Origin: Haloarcula nitratireducens
GTDB taxonomy: Archaea; Halobacteriota; Halobacteria; Halobacteriales; Haloarculaceae
Assembly (NCBI RefSeq): GCF_019599505.1
Contig: NZ_RKLT01000003.1
Location: forward strand, 372,001 to 436,000
DNA length: 64,000 nt
Reading direction: 5' to 3'
In this document: positions 52,346 through 60,199 of the stretch, piece by piece
How the letters are laid out: each line of letters opens with the position of its first letter
How positions within the stretch are numbered: the first letter of the stretch is position 1
Notes under the pieces: model-generated
Told to the model about the DNA's origin: nothing
The model's input: only the letters and a program-made list of their open reading frames with translations
Databases searched by the model: none
Translations under genes and position numbers: made by a program

Positions 52346-52451
52346 GTCTGCTCGTTCGGTCCGGGGAGGGTTAAGTTTTGTACGATTTTGCCGTGGCCGC
52401 CCTCGGCCGCGAGTGGTAAGGCCCAAGGTTCGGCCGCCGTAACCGCCGCCA

Positions 52452-52865
52452 ATGACCTACACGCTACCCGCCGACGCCGCCGACTGGGCGACGGCCTGGC
52501 GCGACCGGATCAACGACCGCGAGGGGTTCGAAACCGCCACGGCCGACTTCGACGCGACGTTCCGCTTCGAGATGCGCGCCGACGACACCTACGACGGCGA
52601 CCCGGTCAACTTCCGCGTGAACGTCGCCGACGGGGTCTGTACCGAGGCGACCGTCGCCGACGCGGACGCCGACTACGACTTCGCCCTGCGCGGCCCCTAC
52701 GAGGCGTGGGTGGCGATGCTCGAAGGCGAACTCGACGTCTCGGAGTCCGTGATGAACGGCACCTTCGACGTCGAGGGGAACACGATGACGCTGCTGCGCC
52801 GACAGGACGCCATCACCGAGATGGTCGCCGCCGCCCAGAACGTCGAGACGGAGTTCGCGTACTGA
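52452..52865 (+). CDS. SCP2 sterol-carrier-like domain protein
   Basis: 137 aa. The SCP2 fold is seen in [20 protein letters not shown], the beta strand segment [24 protein letters not shown], and [18 protein letters not shown]. Binds hydrophobic ligands; role in haloarchaea is unknown but often near fatty-acid or lipid metabolism genes. Divergent from aIF1A across 106 bp. Confidence 0.83.
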   Translation: MTYTLPADAADWATAWRDRINDREGFETATADFDATFRFEMRADDTYDGDPVNFRVNVADGVCTEATVADADADYDFALRGPYEAWVAMLEGELDVSESVMNGTFDVEGNTMTLLRRQDAITEMVAAAQNVETEFAY

Positions 52866-52903
52866 CCGACGGGCTTTTGTCCGCCCGCCCGGCGAGAACG
52901 GGT

Positions 52904-53107
52904 ATGCTCGACAAACTCGGCGTCGCCGGAATCGCCGGCGTCGTCGCCCTGTTCGGCGGTATCGCACTGGTCGCGTCGCAGAACCTGATCTTCGCGGCCG
53001 GTCTCGCCCTCGTCGTCGGCGGCATGGGACTCATCGTCTACGGCCTCGTCACCAGTCTACTGGCCTCCTTCGGAATGGGCGGTGGGATGGGCGGCGGGAT
53101 GCCCTAG
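52904..53107 (+). CDS. Small two-helix membrane protein (DUF7470-like)
   Basis: 67 aa. Two hydrophobic helices (about 5-24 and 30-52) and a [11 protein letters not shown] tail. I believe it belongs to a haloarchaeal family named DUF7470. It overlaps the converging histidine kinase by 4 bp and follows the SCP2 gene by 38 bp, so could be cotranscribed with it. Function unknown. Confidence 0.7.
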   Translation: MLDKLGVAGIAGVVALFGGIALVASQNLIFAAGLALVVGGMGLIVYGLVTSLLASFGMGGGMGGGMP

Positions 53108-54108
53108 GCCGCCCCGCGGAGGTCGAACTCGAAGCGCGCGCCGCCCTCGTCCCCTCCGGTCACGGTCACCGACCAGCCGTGCGCTTCGGCGATAGTACGG
53201 ACGATGTAGAGGCCGAACCCGGTGCCGCCATCGCCGCGGCTGATGCCGGGATCGAAGACGGCCTCGCGGTCCGCGGGGTCGATACCCGGGCCGTCGTCCT
53301 CGACGGCGAATCCGCGGTCGGTGGCGACGACACGCACCGTCACGGGACGGTACTCCGTCGAACCGTGGTCCACGCAGTTCCGAAACAGGTTCTCGAACAG
53401 CCGACGGAGCCGTCTCGCGTCGGCGTCGACGATCAGTTCGCTCGGCAGTTCGAGCGCCTCGCCGTCGGTTTCGACCGTCTCCCACGCCTCGCCTGTGACG
53501 GCCGCCAGGTCTACCGGTTCGACGTCGGCCGCCAGCGCCCCCTCGCGAGTCGCCGTCCGCACGTCCTCGATGATGTGTTCCATCCGCTCGTGCGCGGCCG
53601 CGATATCGGCGAGATGGCCCGTCTCGCCCGTCGTCTGCGTCAGTTCGAGGTAGCCGTTGGCGACCGCCAGCGGGCTGCGCAGGTCGTGTGCGAGGACGTC
53701 TGCGAACTCCTCTAAGCGCTCGTTCTGCTTCGCGAGGTGCCACGCCTGTTCGCGCCGGTCGGTCACGTCGCGGCCGACGCCGGCGAAACCCAGCATCGAC
53801 CCGTCGCCGTCCGTGAGGAGTCGCCCGGTCAGCTCGAAGCGGACTCGTCCCTGCGTCGTCTCCGCCCACGCTTCGACGACCGTCTCGCCGGTCTCGAAGA
53901 TATCGGCCATCGCCGCTTCGACGGCCGGTTGATCGGCTTCCTCGAAGAACTCCATCGGAAGCATCCCGTCGAGTTCCGCGTCGCTCAGGCCGAACAGTTC
54001 GTTCAATCGCCGGTTCCAGTGTATCAGTCGCCCGCTCGCGTCGTAGACGTAGAACACGTCGTCTAACGTATCCAGGGCTCGTTCGAGTACGCGGCCGTCC
54101 CCCGCCAT
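53104..54108 (-). CDS. PAS-domain sensor histidine kinase
   Basis: 334 aa, soluble. PAS domain (about 8-120) with DDVFYVYDASGRLIHWN and GVGRDVTDRRE, then HisKA VLAHDLRSPLA (His141) and HATPase_c with NLFRNCVDH, DDGPGIDPADR and GTGFGLYIV. Lacks membrane segments. No response regulator is nearby, so it is an orphan kinase, common in haloarchaea. Confidence 0.9.
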   Translation of the reverse strand: MAGDGRVLERALDTLDDVFYVYDASGRLIHWNRRLNELFGLSDAELDGMLPMEFFEEADQPAVEAAMADIFETGETVVEAWAETTQGRVRFELTGRLLTDGDGSMLGFAGVGRDVTDRREQAWHLAKQNERLEEFADVLAHDLRSPLAVANGYLELTQTTGETGHLADIAAAHERMEHIIEDVRTATREGALAADVEPVDLAAVTGEAWETVETDGEALELPSELIVDADARRLRRLFENLFRNCVDHGSTEYRPVTVRVVATDRGFAVEDDGPGIDPADREAVFDPGISRGDGGTGFGLYIVRTIAEAHGWSVTVTGGDEGGARFEFDLRGAA

Positions 54109-54291
54109 AGGTGAAGTACGCGATTACATGTATTCAATTATTCGCCGAATATCGCCGCTGAGAACGCCTGAGAAGGTTTTTTAGCCGTACAGTGAGTAGG
54201 GGCGAACACCGCTCGCTGTCACCCTGCTCCTCACGGGTCGCACCATTTGCGGCCTCGCCGCCAGACTGCCCGAGGGAACGGGGGTCGCTCT

Positions 54292-54317
54292 CCGCTCGCT
54301 TTCCGAGGGCCGCTCAC
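54292..54317 (+). repeat. 26-bp direct repeat, copy 1
   Basis: Begins CCGCTCGCTTTCCG and ends CCGCTCAC; copy 2 at 54390-54415 is identical, 98 bp away. Sequences downstream of both copies also resemble each other (TCG, T/C, TCGC). Confidence 0.75.
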
Positions 54318-54336
54318 CTCGTTCGCCGTTTCGCGT

Positions 54337-54365
54337 CGAGGAACCGAACGCAGTGAGGTTCCTCG
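54337..54365 (-). terminator. Hairpin with 9-bp arms downstream of DUF460 gene
   Basis: CGAGGAACC and GGTTCCTCG are perfect 9-bp arms around an 11-nt loop, located 68 nt beyond the DUF460 gene stop. It may end that minus-strand transcript, but no U-tract follows. Confidence 0.35.
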
Positions 54366-54389
54366 CTACTGCTCGCGGGTCGTTCCTCC

Positions 54390-54415
54390 CCGCTCGCTTT
54401 CCGAGGGCCGCTCAC
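54390..54415 (+). repeat. 26-bp direct repeat, copy 2
   Basis: Identical to 54292-54317. It ends 18 bp before the 3' end of the DUF460 gene. Confidence 0.75.
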
Positions 54416-54432
54416 TTCGCTCGCGCCCCTCG

Positions 54433-56400
54433 CTACTCCTCGGACCCCGCCCGATGCTCGCTGATTATCTGATCGACCATCGCCGTATTCTGCGCTTTCT
54501 CGCGGTCCTCGGCCCGGTCTTCCCAGTCTTCGATGGCCGCCTCGACCTCCCGTTCGCGGGCGATGGCGAGTTCGTCCACCTCCTGTACCGTGACCATCTC
54601 GGCGGGAGCGACCGGGACGTCGTGTTCGAACAGCACTTCGTCGGCGGCGTCCGAGAGGTTGCCGTTTCGGAGGACGACTCGGGGGCCGATGTCGGCGAGT
54701 CGCTGTGCCGTCGACCGGCCCGCGCCCGAGGCGTCGCGGAACAGCAGCACGTCGCCTTCGACGAGGCCGAACCGCTCGTCGGCGTCGTCGATGGCGTCCC
54801 GCGTGAACTGGTCGACGACTTTCACCGGGACCAATCCCTCCTGTTTCTCCGAGACGTCGGCGAAGTTCGAGTGGTCGAGTTTCCAGAGGGACTTCAGGCG
54901 CTCGAGTTTGGCCGCCAGTTCCTCGCGCCGTTCCTGTTCCTCCTCGACTTTGCGTTCGAGCGCGTCGTTGCGCCGCTCTAATCTGGTGACTTCGCGGTCC
55001 TTTCGGACCTCGCGGCGTCCCTCCTGTCTGGCCTTCTCCAGTTGCTTGTCCTTCTCCTCGAGCCGGTCGTCTTTCTGCTGGATGGTCCCCTTGAGGTCCT
55101 CGACGTGATCTTCGAGGCGGTCGATGCGGGCCTCCAGTCGCCGTATCTCCTTTTCCTCCTCGGTGAGTTCCCGCGGCTGGTGGCCGGTGGCCGCCTCCTC
55201 GCTCTCGTCCTCGCCTTCGAGGTCGCGCAGAACGGCTTCGACGGACTCCTCGCCGGCGACGACGCGGTCGACGACGTGACCGACCTCGTGCTGTGGCGGC
55301 ACCTTCTCGGCGACGCGGTCGAACTGGCTCTCGTGGTGGTCGAAGGCGTACAGCGCCGCGGCCATCGCGTCCCGCTCGTGGTCGTTCTCGTAGCGCTCCT
55401 CGCGGGTTCGGTGTTTCTTCTCGTCGACCGGCAGGTCGCGCTCGGGCTCCCAGCCGGCGGCGTCGAACGAGCGGCGGAACTTCTCGACGGTCTCGGGCAT
55501 CGGCGTCACGTCGGCGGCGAGGACGACCGGCCGGCCGCGCTCGATGATCCACTCGATGACGTCCGCGCGGTCGCTCGTCCGCGAGGAGTAGACGTCGAGC
55601 ACCTCGCCGTCCAAGCCGACGATGGCGACCGCCGTCGTCGTTCCGGGGTCGACGCCGACGACGACGTGGTCCCGCCGCTTCGCCAGCGGCCGGAACTCGA
55701 TGCCGTCCCGGCGGACCCGCTCCATCTCGACGCGCGTGTCGCCCGACCGATGCGTGGAGACCGGGATGTCCCCCGGCCGTCCCTCGACGCGGAAGACGGC
55801 GTTCGAGAAGCCGCCGTACTTCTCGGTGACCTCGCGTTCGTACTCTAAGCCCGCCGCGTCGAGTTCGGACTCGACCTCTCTGGCCTGCTTCTTCACCGCT
55901 CCGTGGATGCGTCGCGTGTAGCGGTCCTCTGACCACCCGCCCTTCCCCGTCGAGCGGCCGCGTGCGACCTTGATCTCGGTGGTGTCGGTGAACGCCGACA
56001 CCTCCTGCCCGACGTTGGCCGCGGCGAGTCGGGCGGCGGCCTCCGCTTCCTTCATGGGCTTCTTCCCGTAGGGGACGCCGTGTCGCTTCGCGACGCGCGA
56101 GAGCGGCTCCGGTCGCTCGTCGCCGGTCACCTGCACCAGCATCGTCTCGTCGGGGAGCGTCCCGAGGAAGTGGACCAACTGGTCCTTGTCGGCGGCCAGT
56201 TCGTACATGTTGTCCGTGGCGACGATGGCCGGTTCCTCCTCGTCGATTCGCCGGCGAAGCTTTCGCCGCGACACCACGTCCCGCTGGATGCTTTCACCGT
56301 CGTAGACCACCAGCGCGTAGGAGGGCGCGTCCCCGCGGACGTCCCCGCTCTGGATGTCGACCCCGAAGACGACGGCGTCGAGCGCTGCCGTGCGGTTCAC
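54433..56400 (-). CDS. DUF460 protein (RNase H-like fold plus coiled coil)
   Basis: 655 aa. Residues about 245-345 contain VVGVDPGTTTAVAIVGLDG, a RuvC/RNase H-like first strand with Asp, followed by other acidic residues (LAADVTPMPE, HERDAMAAALYAF), which suggests a nuclease-like core. Then comes a long heptad-rich coiled coil (about 420-535) and a C-terminal alpha/beta domain. This is the DUF460 family, universal among many archaea and of unknown role. A link to DNA or RNA processing is inference from the fold. Confidence 0.85.
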   Translation of the reverse strand: MNRTAALDAVVFGVDIQSGDVRGDAPSYALVVYDGESIQRDVVSRRKLRRRIDEEEPAIVATDNMYELAADKDQLVHFLGTLPDETMLVQVTGDERPEPLSRVAKRHGVPYGKKPMKEAEAAARLAAANVGQEVSAFTDTTEIKVARGRSTGKGGWSEDRYTRRIHGAVKKQAREVESELDAAGLEYEREVTEKYGGFSNAVFRVEGRPGDIPVSTHRSGDTRVEMERVRRDGIEFRPLAKRRDHVVVGVDPGTTTAVAIVGLDGEVLDVYSSRTSDRADVIEWIIERGRPVVLAADVTPMPETVEKFRRSFDAAGWEPERDLPVDEKKHRTREERYENDHERDAMAAALYAFDHHESQFDRVAEKVPPQHEVGHVVDRVVAGEESVEAVLRDLEGEDESEEAATGHQPRELTEEEKEIRRLEARIDRLEDHVEDLKGTIQQKDDRLEEKDKQLEKARQEGRREVRKDREVTRLERRNDALERKVEEEQERREELAAKLERLKSLWKLDHSNFADVSEKQEGLVPVKVVDQFTRDAIDDADERFGLVEGDVLLFRDASGAGRSTAQRLADIGPRVVLRNGNLSDAADEVLFEHDVPVAPAEMVTVQEVDELAIAREREVEAAIEDWEDRAEDREKAQNTAMVDQIISEHRAGSEE

Positions 56401-56442
56401 GGCACGTTGTAGCGGCCGGGAGATGATAAATCCGTCCCGGGC

Positions 56443-58374
56443 CTACTCCCCGAGGAACTCGACACCGCGGAACTCGATCCGCGCCCCGCCGGCGTCGCTC
56501 TCGGCCAGCTGACACTCCCAGCCGTAGACGTCGGCGACCTCGCGGACGAAGGCGAGTCCGAGCCCCGTCCCCTGTCCGTCGCCCGTCGTCGTGTACCCCT
56601 CCTCGAAGACCCGTTCCCGGTCGGCTTCGGGGACGCCGACGCCGTCGTCCGCGACCGAGAACCCGTTCGACAACCGCTCGACGCGAACGTCGACGTCGTC
56701 CCCGCCGTGCGTGATGGCGTTCTCGAAGAGGTTCCTGAACAGGTGTCGAACGTACGTCTCGTCTGCCGCCACCTCGTCGTCGACGTCGACCGACAGCGTC
56801 GCGCCGCACGCCTCGACGTCCGCCCACGCGTCCCGCGCCACGTCGGCGAGCGAAACCGGCCCTCGGTCACCCGTCGCTCCGTCCCCGCGGGTCAACAGGA
56901 GCATGATGTCGACCATCTCCTCGATGCGGTCGAAGGCCTCTTCGACGTACTCGACCGCCTGCGGGTTCTCGTCGGTCGACAGCTGCTGGCTGTATATCTG
57001 GCCGATGGTGACCGGGTTGCGGATCTCGTGGGCGAGCATGCTCGCGAAGCTCTCCAGCTGCTCGTTGGACTGTTCCAGTTCCTCGATGGTCTCCTCGAGT
57101 TTGCGCTCGCGTTTGACCCGGTCGGAGATGTCCCGGAAGTACACCGAGATCCCGGATTCGGACGGATAGAGGTTCGCCTCGACCCAGAAGTCGAGCGTGT
57201 CGTAGTAGAGCTCGTAGCTCGTCGGTTTCTGTTCGTCCCGCGCGGTGTGGAAGGCGTCCCAGACCTCGTCGATCTCGGCGGCCGACGGGAAGACGTCCCA
57301 GAGGGTCTCGCCGACGAGCTCCTCCTCGGAGTGCTGGAGTAGCTCCTCGGCGCGCGCGTTGACGTGGGTGAACCGGAACTCCTCGTCGAGCGCGTAGAAC
57401 GCGTCGGTGATGCGGGTCAGGATCTCCTCGAACTCGCCCTCGAGACGGAGCCGGTCGGTGATGTCGGTGAAGGTGAAGACGGCGCGACCGCCGTCGTCGT
57501 CATCGTCGTCGGTCTCCAGCGGCGACCCGTTGACCGACACCCAGATCCGCTGACCGTCGGGTTTTCGCAGGCCGACCTCCATGTCGAATATCGGTTCGCC
57601 GGACTCCAGAACCTTGTTGAACGGCAGCTCCTCGGCCGGGAGCGGCGTCCCGTCGGTATCGACGAGGTCCCACCGCAAGTCGTCGTGGGAGAACGATTCG
57701 AGTTCGTCTCGACTCCGATCGTAGATCTCTACCGCGCGGTCGTTCGCGAACTCGATGGTCCCGCCGGCACCGACGATGACGATGCCGACCGGGCTGGTCT
57801 CGATTATTTGGGACTTGAGTAGCTTCTCGGCCTCGAGACGCCGCCTCGTTCGTCGGTTCTCGACCGTCGAGGTGAGGACGTTGCTGACGTTCTGCACGAA
57901 ACTGATGTCCGGGTCCGTGAAGTGCCCCGCCGTCGTCGAGTAAACGCCCAGTACCCCCCACGGCTCTTCGACCGAGCCGATTATCGCCGTGATTCCGCTC
58001 CTGACGCCGCGTTCGTCGAGCAACTCGGCGGTAGCGAACCGGTCGTCGCTCCGATAGTCCTCGACGAGGACCGGGCCGCCGTCTCGAAGCGTGTAGCCCG
58101 TCTGTAATCCCGATTCGACCGGGGCCGTCGCGGTTCCGATGCAGTCCGCCGGCCAGCCGGCACCGTCCCAGAGGCGGAGCGCGTCCTCGGTCGACTGTAG
58201 CTCGAAGACGCCGCTGTACTCGGCGTGCAACGTCTCTGCGATGGCGTCCGATGCGTCCCGCAGTAGCCGGTCGAGGTCGTCAGTCTCGAGCGCCAACTGG
58301 CCGATGTCGGCGACGACCTCCTGTCGACGGACGTGGTCAGCCACCCCCGCGTCCGTCTCGGACGGCGAATCCAT
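56443..58374 (-). CDS. Sensor histidine kinase, GAF-PAS-PAS-HisKA-HATPase
   Basis: 643 aa, soluble. GAF domain about 20-175, PAS1 192-308 (VGIVIVGAGGTIEFAN...), PAS2 312-420 (DAFYALDEEFRFTHVN...DISDRVK), coiled linker, HisKA SMLAHEIRNPV (His449), HATPase_c (NLFENAITH, DDGVGVPEADRE, GQGTGLGLAFV). Third PAS-kinase in the window; none has an adjacent regulator. PAS1 has an odd Asp run (DDDDDD around 288-294) in its C-terminal strand region. Confidence 0.9.
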   Translation of the reverse strand: MDSPSETDAGVADHVRRQEVVADIGQLALETDDLDRLLRDASDAIAETLHAEYSGVFELQSTEDALRLWDGAGWPADCIGTATAPVESGLQTGYTLRDGGPVLVEDYRSDDRFATAELLDERGVRSGITAIIGSVEEPWGVLGVYSTTAGHFTDPDISFVQNVSNVLTSTVENRRTRRRLEAEKLLKSQIIETSPVGIVIVGAGGTIEFANDRAVEIYDRSRDELESFSHDDLRWDLVDTDGTPLPAEELPFNKVLESGEPIFDMEVGLRKPDGQRIWVSVNGSPLETDDDDDDGGRAVFTFTDITDRLRLEGEFEEILTRITDAFYALDEEFRFTHVNARAEELLQHSEEELVGETLWDVFPSAAEIDEVWDAFHTARDEQKPTSYELYYDTLDFWVEANLYPSESGISVYFRDISDRVKRERKLEETIEELEQSNEQLESFASMLAHEIRNPVTIGQIYSQQLSTDENPQAVEYVEEAFDRIEEMVDIMLLLTRGDGATGDRGPVSLADVARDAWADVEACGATLSVDVDDEVAADETYVRHLFRNLFENAITHGGDDVDVRVERLSNGFSVADDGVGVPEADRERVFEEGYTTTGDGQGTGLGLAFVREVADVYGWECQLAESDAGGARIEFRGVEFLGE

Positions 58375-58469
58375 ACCACGTATTCGTTACTGCACCGGTG
58401 GTAAACCTTTCTCTGCGGCAGAGGACACGATTCGGCTCGTACTGCGCCGAACGGGAGCGACCTCGTCCG

Positions 58470-59147
58470 CTACCACTCGGCCCGTTCGACCAATCGCTCG
58501 AACGCGGTCCGCTCGCGGCTCTCCTTGGTCCGCCGGTCGGCGTCGTCGCGCATCCGGTCTTTCAGCGTCCGCAGGGCGCGGGTATCGACGGCGGCCAGTT
58601 CGCCGGCGACCGAACGGGGGTCCTCGAGGACGCGAGAGACGAGCCCCATTCGCAGCGCGGTCTCGGCGTCGATAGTTCGCCCCGACAGCGCGAGGTCCAG
58701 CGCCTCACCCTCGCCGACGACGCGAGGGAGGCGAGCGGTGCCGCCCCACGCGCCGAACAGCCCCAGTTTCACGCCGGTCTCGGCGAACGTCGCCGCGGGC
58801 GTCGCCACGCGGACGTCGCAGGCCAGCGCCAGTTCGACGCCGCCGCCGCGGGCCGCCCCGTCGACGCCGGCGACGACCGCGCCGTCGTAGCGTTCGAGAG
58901 CGGTCGCCACGCGCTGTCCCAGCGCGGCGAACTCGGCGGCGTCGTCGCCGTCGAGTCCGCGAACCACGTCGAGGTCGGCGCCGGCACAGAACGCCTCGCC
59001 GGCACCGCGGAGGTAGACGACCGGTTCCGTCGCGTCCGCCACGGCAGTCTCCAACTCTTCGAGCGACTCGCGGTCGAGGGCGTTGCGCCGCTCCGGCCGG
59101 TCAAAGGTCAGCACGCGAACGTCCCCGTCGGCCGTCGTCCGGACCAT
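58470..59147 (-). CDS. Enoyl-CoA hydratase/isomerase family protein
   Basis: 225 aa crotonase fold. RPERRNALD, AGEAFCAGADLDVV and GAARGGGVELALACDVRVAT form the oxyanion hole and CoA site; FGAWGGTARLPRVVGE carries the position of the second catalytic residue. The catalytic Glu in GGGVELAL is near its usual site, the other is less clear. Slightly shorter than the usual 255-260 aa. Start ATG at 59147. Confidence 0.85.
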   Translation of the reverse strand: MVRTTADGDVRVLTFDRPERRNALDRESLEELETAVADATEPVVYLRGAGEAFCAGADLDVVRGLDGDDAAEFAALGQRVATALERYDGAVVAGVDGAARGGGVELALACDVRVATPAATFAETGVKLGLFGAWGGTARLPRVVGEGEALDLALSGRTIDAETALRMGLVSRVLEDPRSVAGELAAVDTRALRTLKDRMRDDADRRTKESRERTAFERLVERAEW

Positions 59148-59207
59148 GAACTGTCTGTTGCCGGTGTTTCCAAAGGTCTTTGCCCTTCCCACCGCTACGT
59201 CACACCA

Positions 59208-59858
59208 ATGGAGGAAGTGGCGGCGGTCCGCCGAGCGTCGTTGGCGGCGGTCGAAGACGTCGAACCTGAACGTCTCCGCGAACGCATCGCGACGCGCCTC
59301 GACGACGCCTCGCTCTCCCCCGGGGTGTTGACGCTCGTCAGCGCCGGCGCCGCCCGCGAGCGCGCCTTCGATCCCGCCGACGGCCACGCCGACCACGCCG
59401 CCGGCGTCCAGTTGATCTACGAGGGGCTCCGACTCACCCGCCAGCTCGCCCGCGACGACCCGTGGACGACCGGCGACCGCGACGCCGCCGACCTCGACAT
59501 CCTCATCGCCGACATCCTCGTCTCCCGCGGCTTCTACCTCCTCGCTCGGACCGAGGCCGCCGAGGCCGCCGTCGAGGTCGTTCGCGCGTTCGGCCACGAC
59601 CAGACCGTCCAGCAGACCACCGGCGAGTCGCTCGACGCCAATCTGGAGGCCGACATCTGCGAACTCGCCGCCGTCACCGGCGTCGCCGCCGGCGGCTCCG
59701 CGCCGACGGCCTCGCTCCGGGAGTACGCCGCCGCGCTGCCCGACGACGGCCTGCCGACGAGCGCCCGTCTCGTCGGCGACGACGTGGTCGAGGCGCTGAG
59801 GACCCGGATCCACCCCGACCAGCCGCCGGGCGACGCCGAGGCCGCCGCCGACCACTGA
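59208..59858 (+). CDS. DUF7114-like helical protein (polyprenyl-synthase-fold-like)
   Basis: 216 aa, all alpha, acidic. MEEVAAVRRASLAAVEDVEP opens a family that I believe is DUF7114. AAGVQLIYEGLRLTRQL and ADLDILIADILVSRGFYLLA recall helices of class I polyprenyl synthetases, but the DDxxD motifs are missing, so catalysis is unlikely. Divergent from the hydratase across 60 bp and upstream of tRNA-Thr. Function unknown. Confidence 0.68.
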   Translation: MEEVAAVRRASLAAVEDVEPERLRERIATRLDDASLSPGVLTLVSAGAARERAFDPADGHADHAAGVQLIYEGLRLTRQLARDDPWTTGDRDAADLDILIADILVSRGFYLLARTEAAEAAVEVVRAFGHDQTVQQTTGESLDANLEADICELAAVTGVAAGGSAPTASLREYAAALPDDGLPTSARLVGDDVVEALRTRIHPDQPPGDAEAAADH

Positions 59859-59925
59859 CAACCGTCGCCACGCCGCCCCCGAATCGAAACGAATAAAGAC
59901 AACTGCCGGCAACAACTGAGTGCGT

Positions 59926-59997
59926 GCCTGGGTAGCTTAGCGGTAAAGCGCGTCCTTGGTAAGGACGAGACCCCGGATTCAAATTCCGGCCTAGGCT
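59926..59997 (+). tRNA. tRNA-Thr (anticodon GGT)
   Basis: A complete cloverleaf: acceptor GCCTGGG pairs with CCTAGGC (one G-T), D-arm GCTT/AAGC, anticodon arm CGTCC-TTGGTAA-GGACG with anticodon GGT at 59958-59960, and T-arm CCGGA-TTCAAAT-TCCGG. Discriminator T (59997), no encoded CCA, no intron. Reads ACC and ACU codons. Confidence 0.95.
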
Positions 59998-60064
59998 TCT
60001 ACCAACCACACTTCTGCGAGGCGCTCCGTCGCCGAGCGACCGCTGTGGTCGGAGAAGACGAATG

Positions 60065-60122
60065 CGGAATTTGAATCCCTGGAAGACGAGCGAATGCGAG
60101 TCTTCCTCCGGTTCAAATTCCG
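60065..60122 (+). repeat. Hairpin made of inverted copies of the tRNA T-arm
   Basis: CGGAATTTGAATCC (60065-60078) is the exact inverse of part of the tRNA T-arm; GGTTCAAATTCCG (60110-60122) is a direct copy with one base missing. With GGAAGAC/GTCTTCC between them, the region folds into a ~58-nt stem-loop. It lies 67 bp beyond the tRNA 3' end and 78 bp before the next start. Confidence 0.6.
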
Positions 60123-60199
60123 GCCGAGGAGTTCACCGCGCAGCGGGCGCTGAGTCGATGACTGGCTTTATGATCCGAGACTGCCGAGTGCGTGTCGGG

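Larger units (their letters stand above)
54109..54432. other. 324-bp intergenic region with repeats, no gene seen
   Basis: Lies between the kinase and DUF460. It contains an exact 26-bp direct repeat (54292-54317 and 54390-54415), one 9-bp-arm hairpin between the copies, and the kinase promoter region (54109-54190). No convincing frame on either strand. Confidence 0.6.

Noticed and set aside
51278..53107. 609-codon plus-strand frame across rio1, aIF1A and SCP2
   Set aside because: Antisense shadow of rio1 and aIF1A, and out of frame with the SCP2 gene; no recognisable fold.
60100..60135. Possible second tRNA after tRNA-Thr
   Set aside because: Only a T-arm-like piece is present; there is no acceptor, D or anticodon arm around it.
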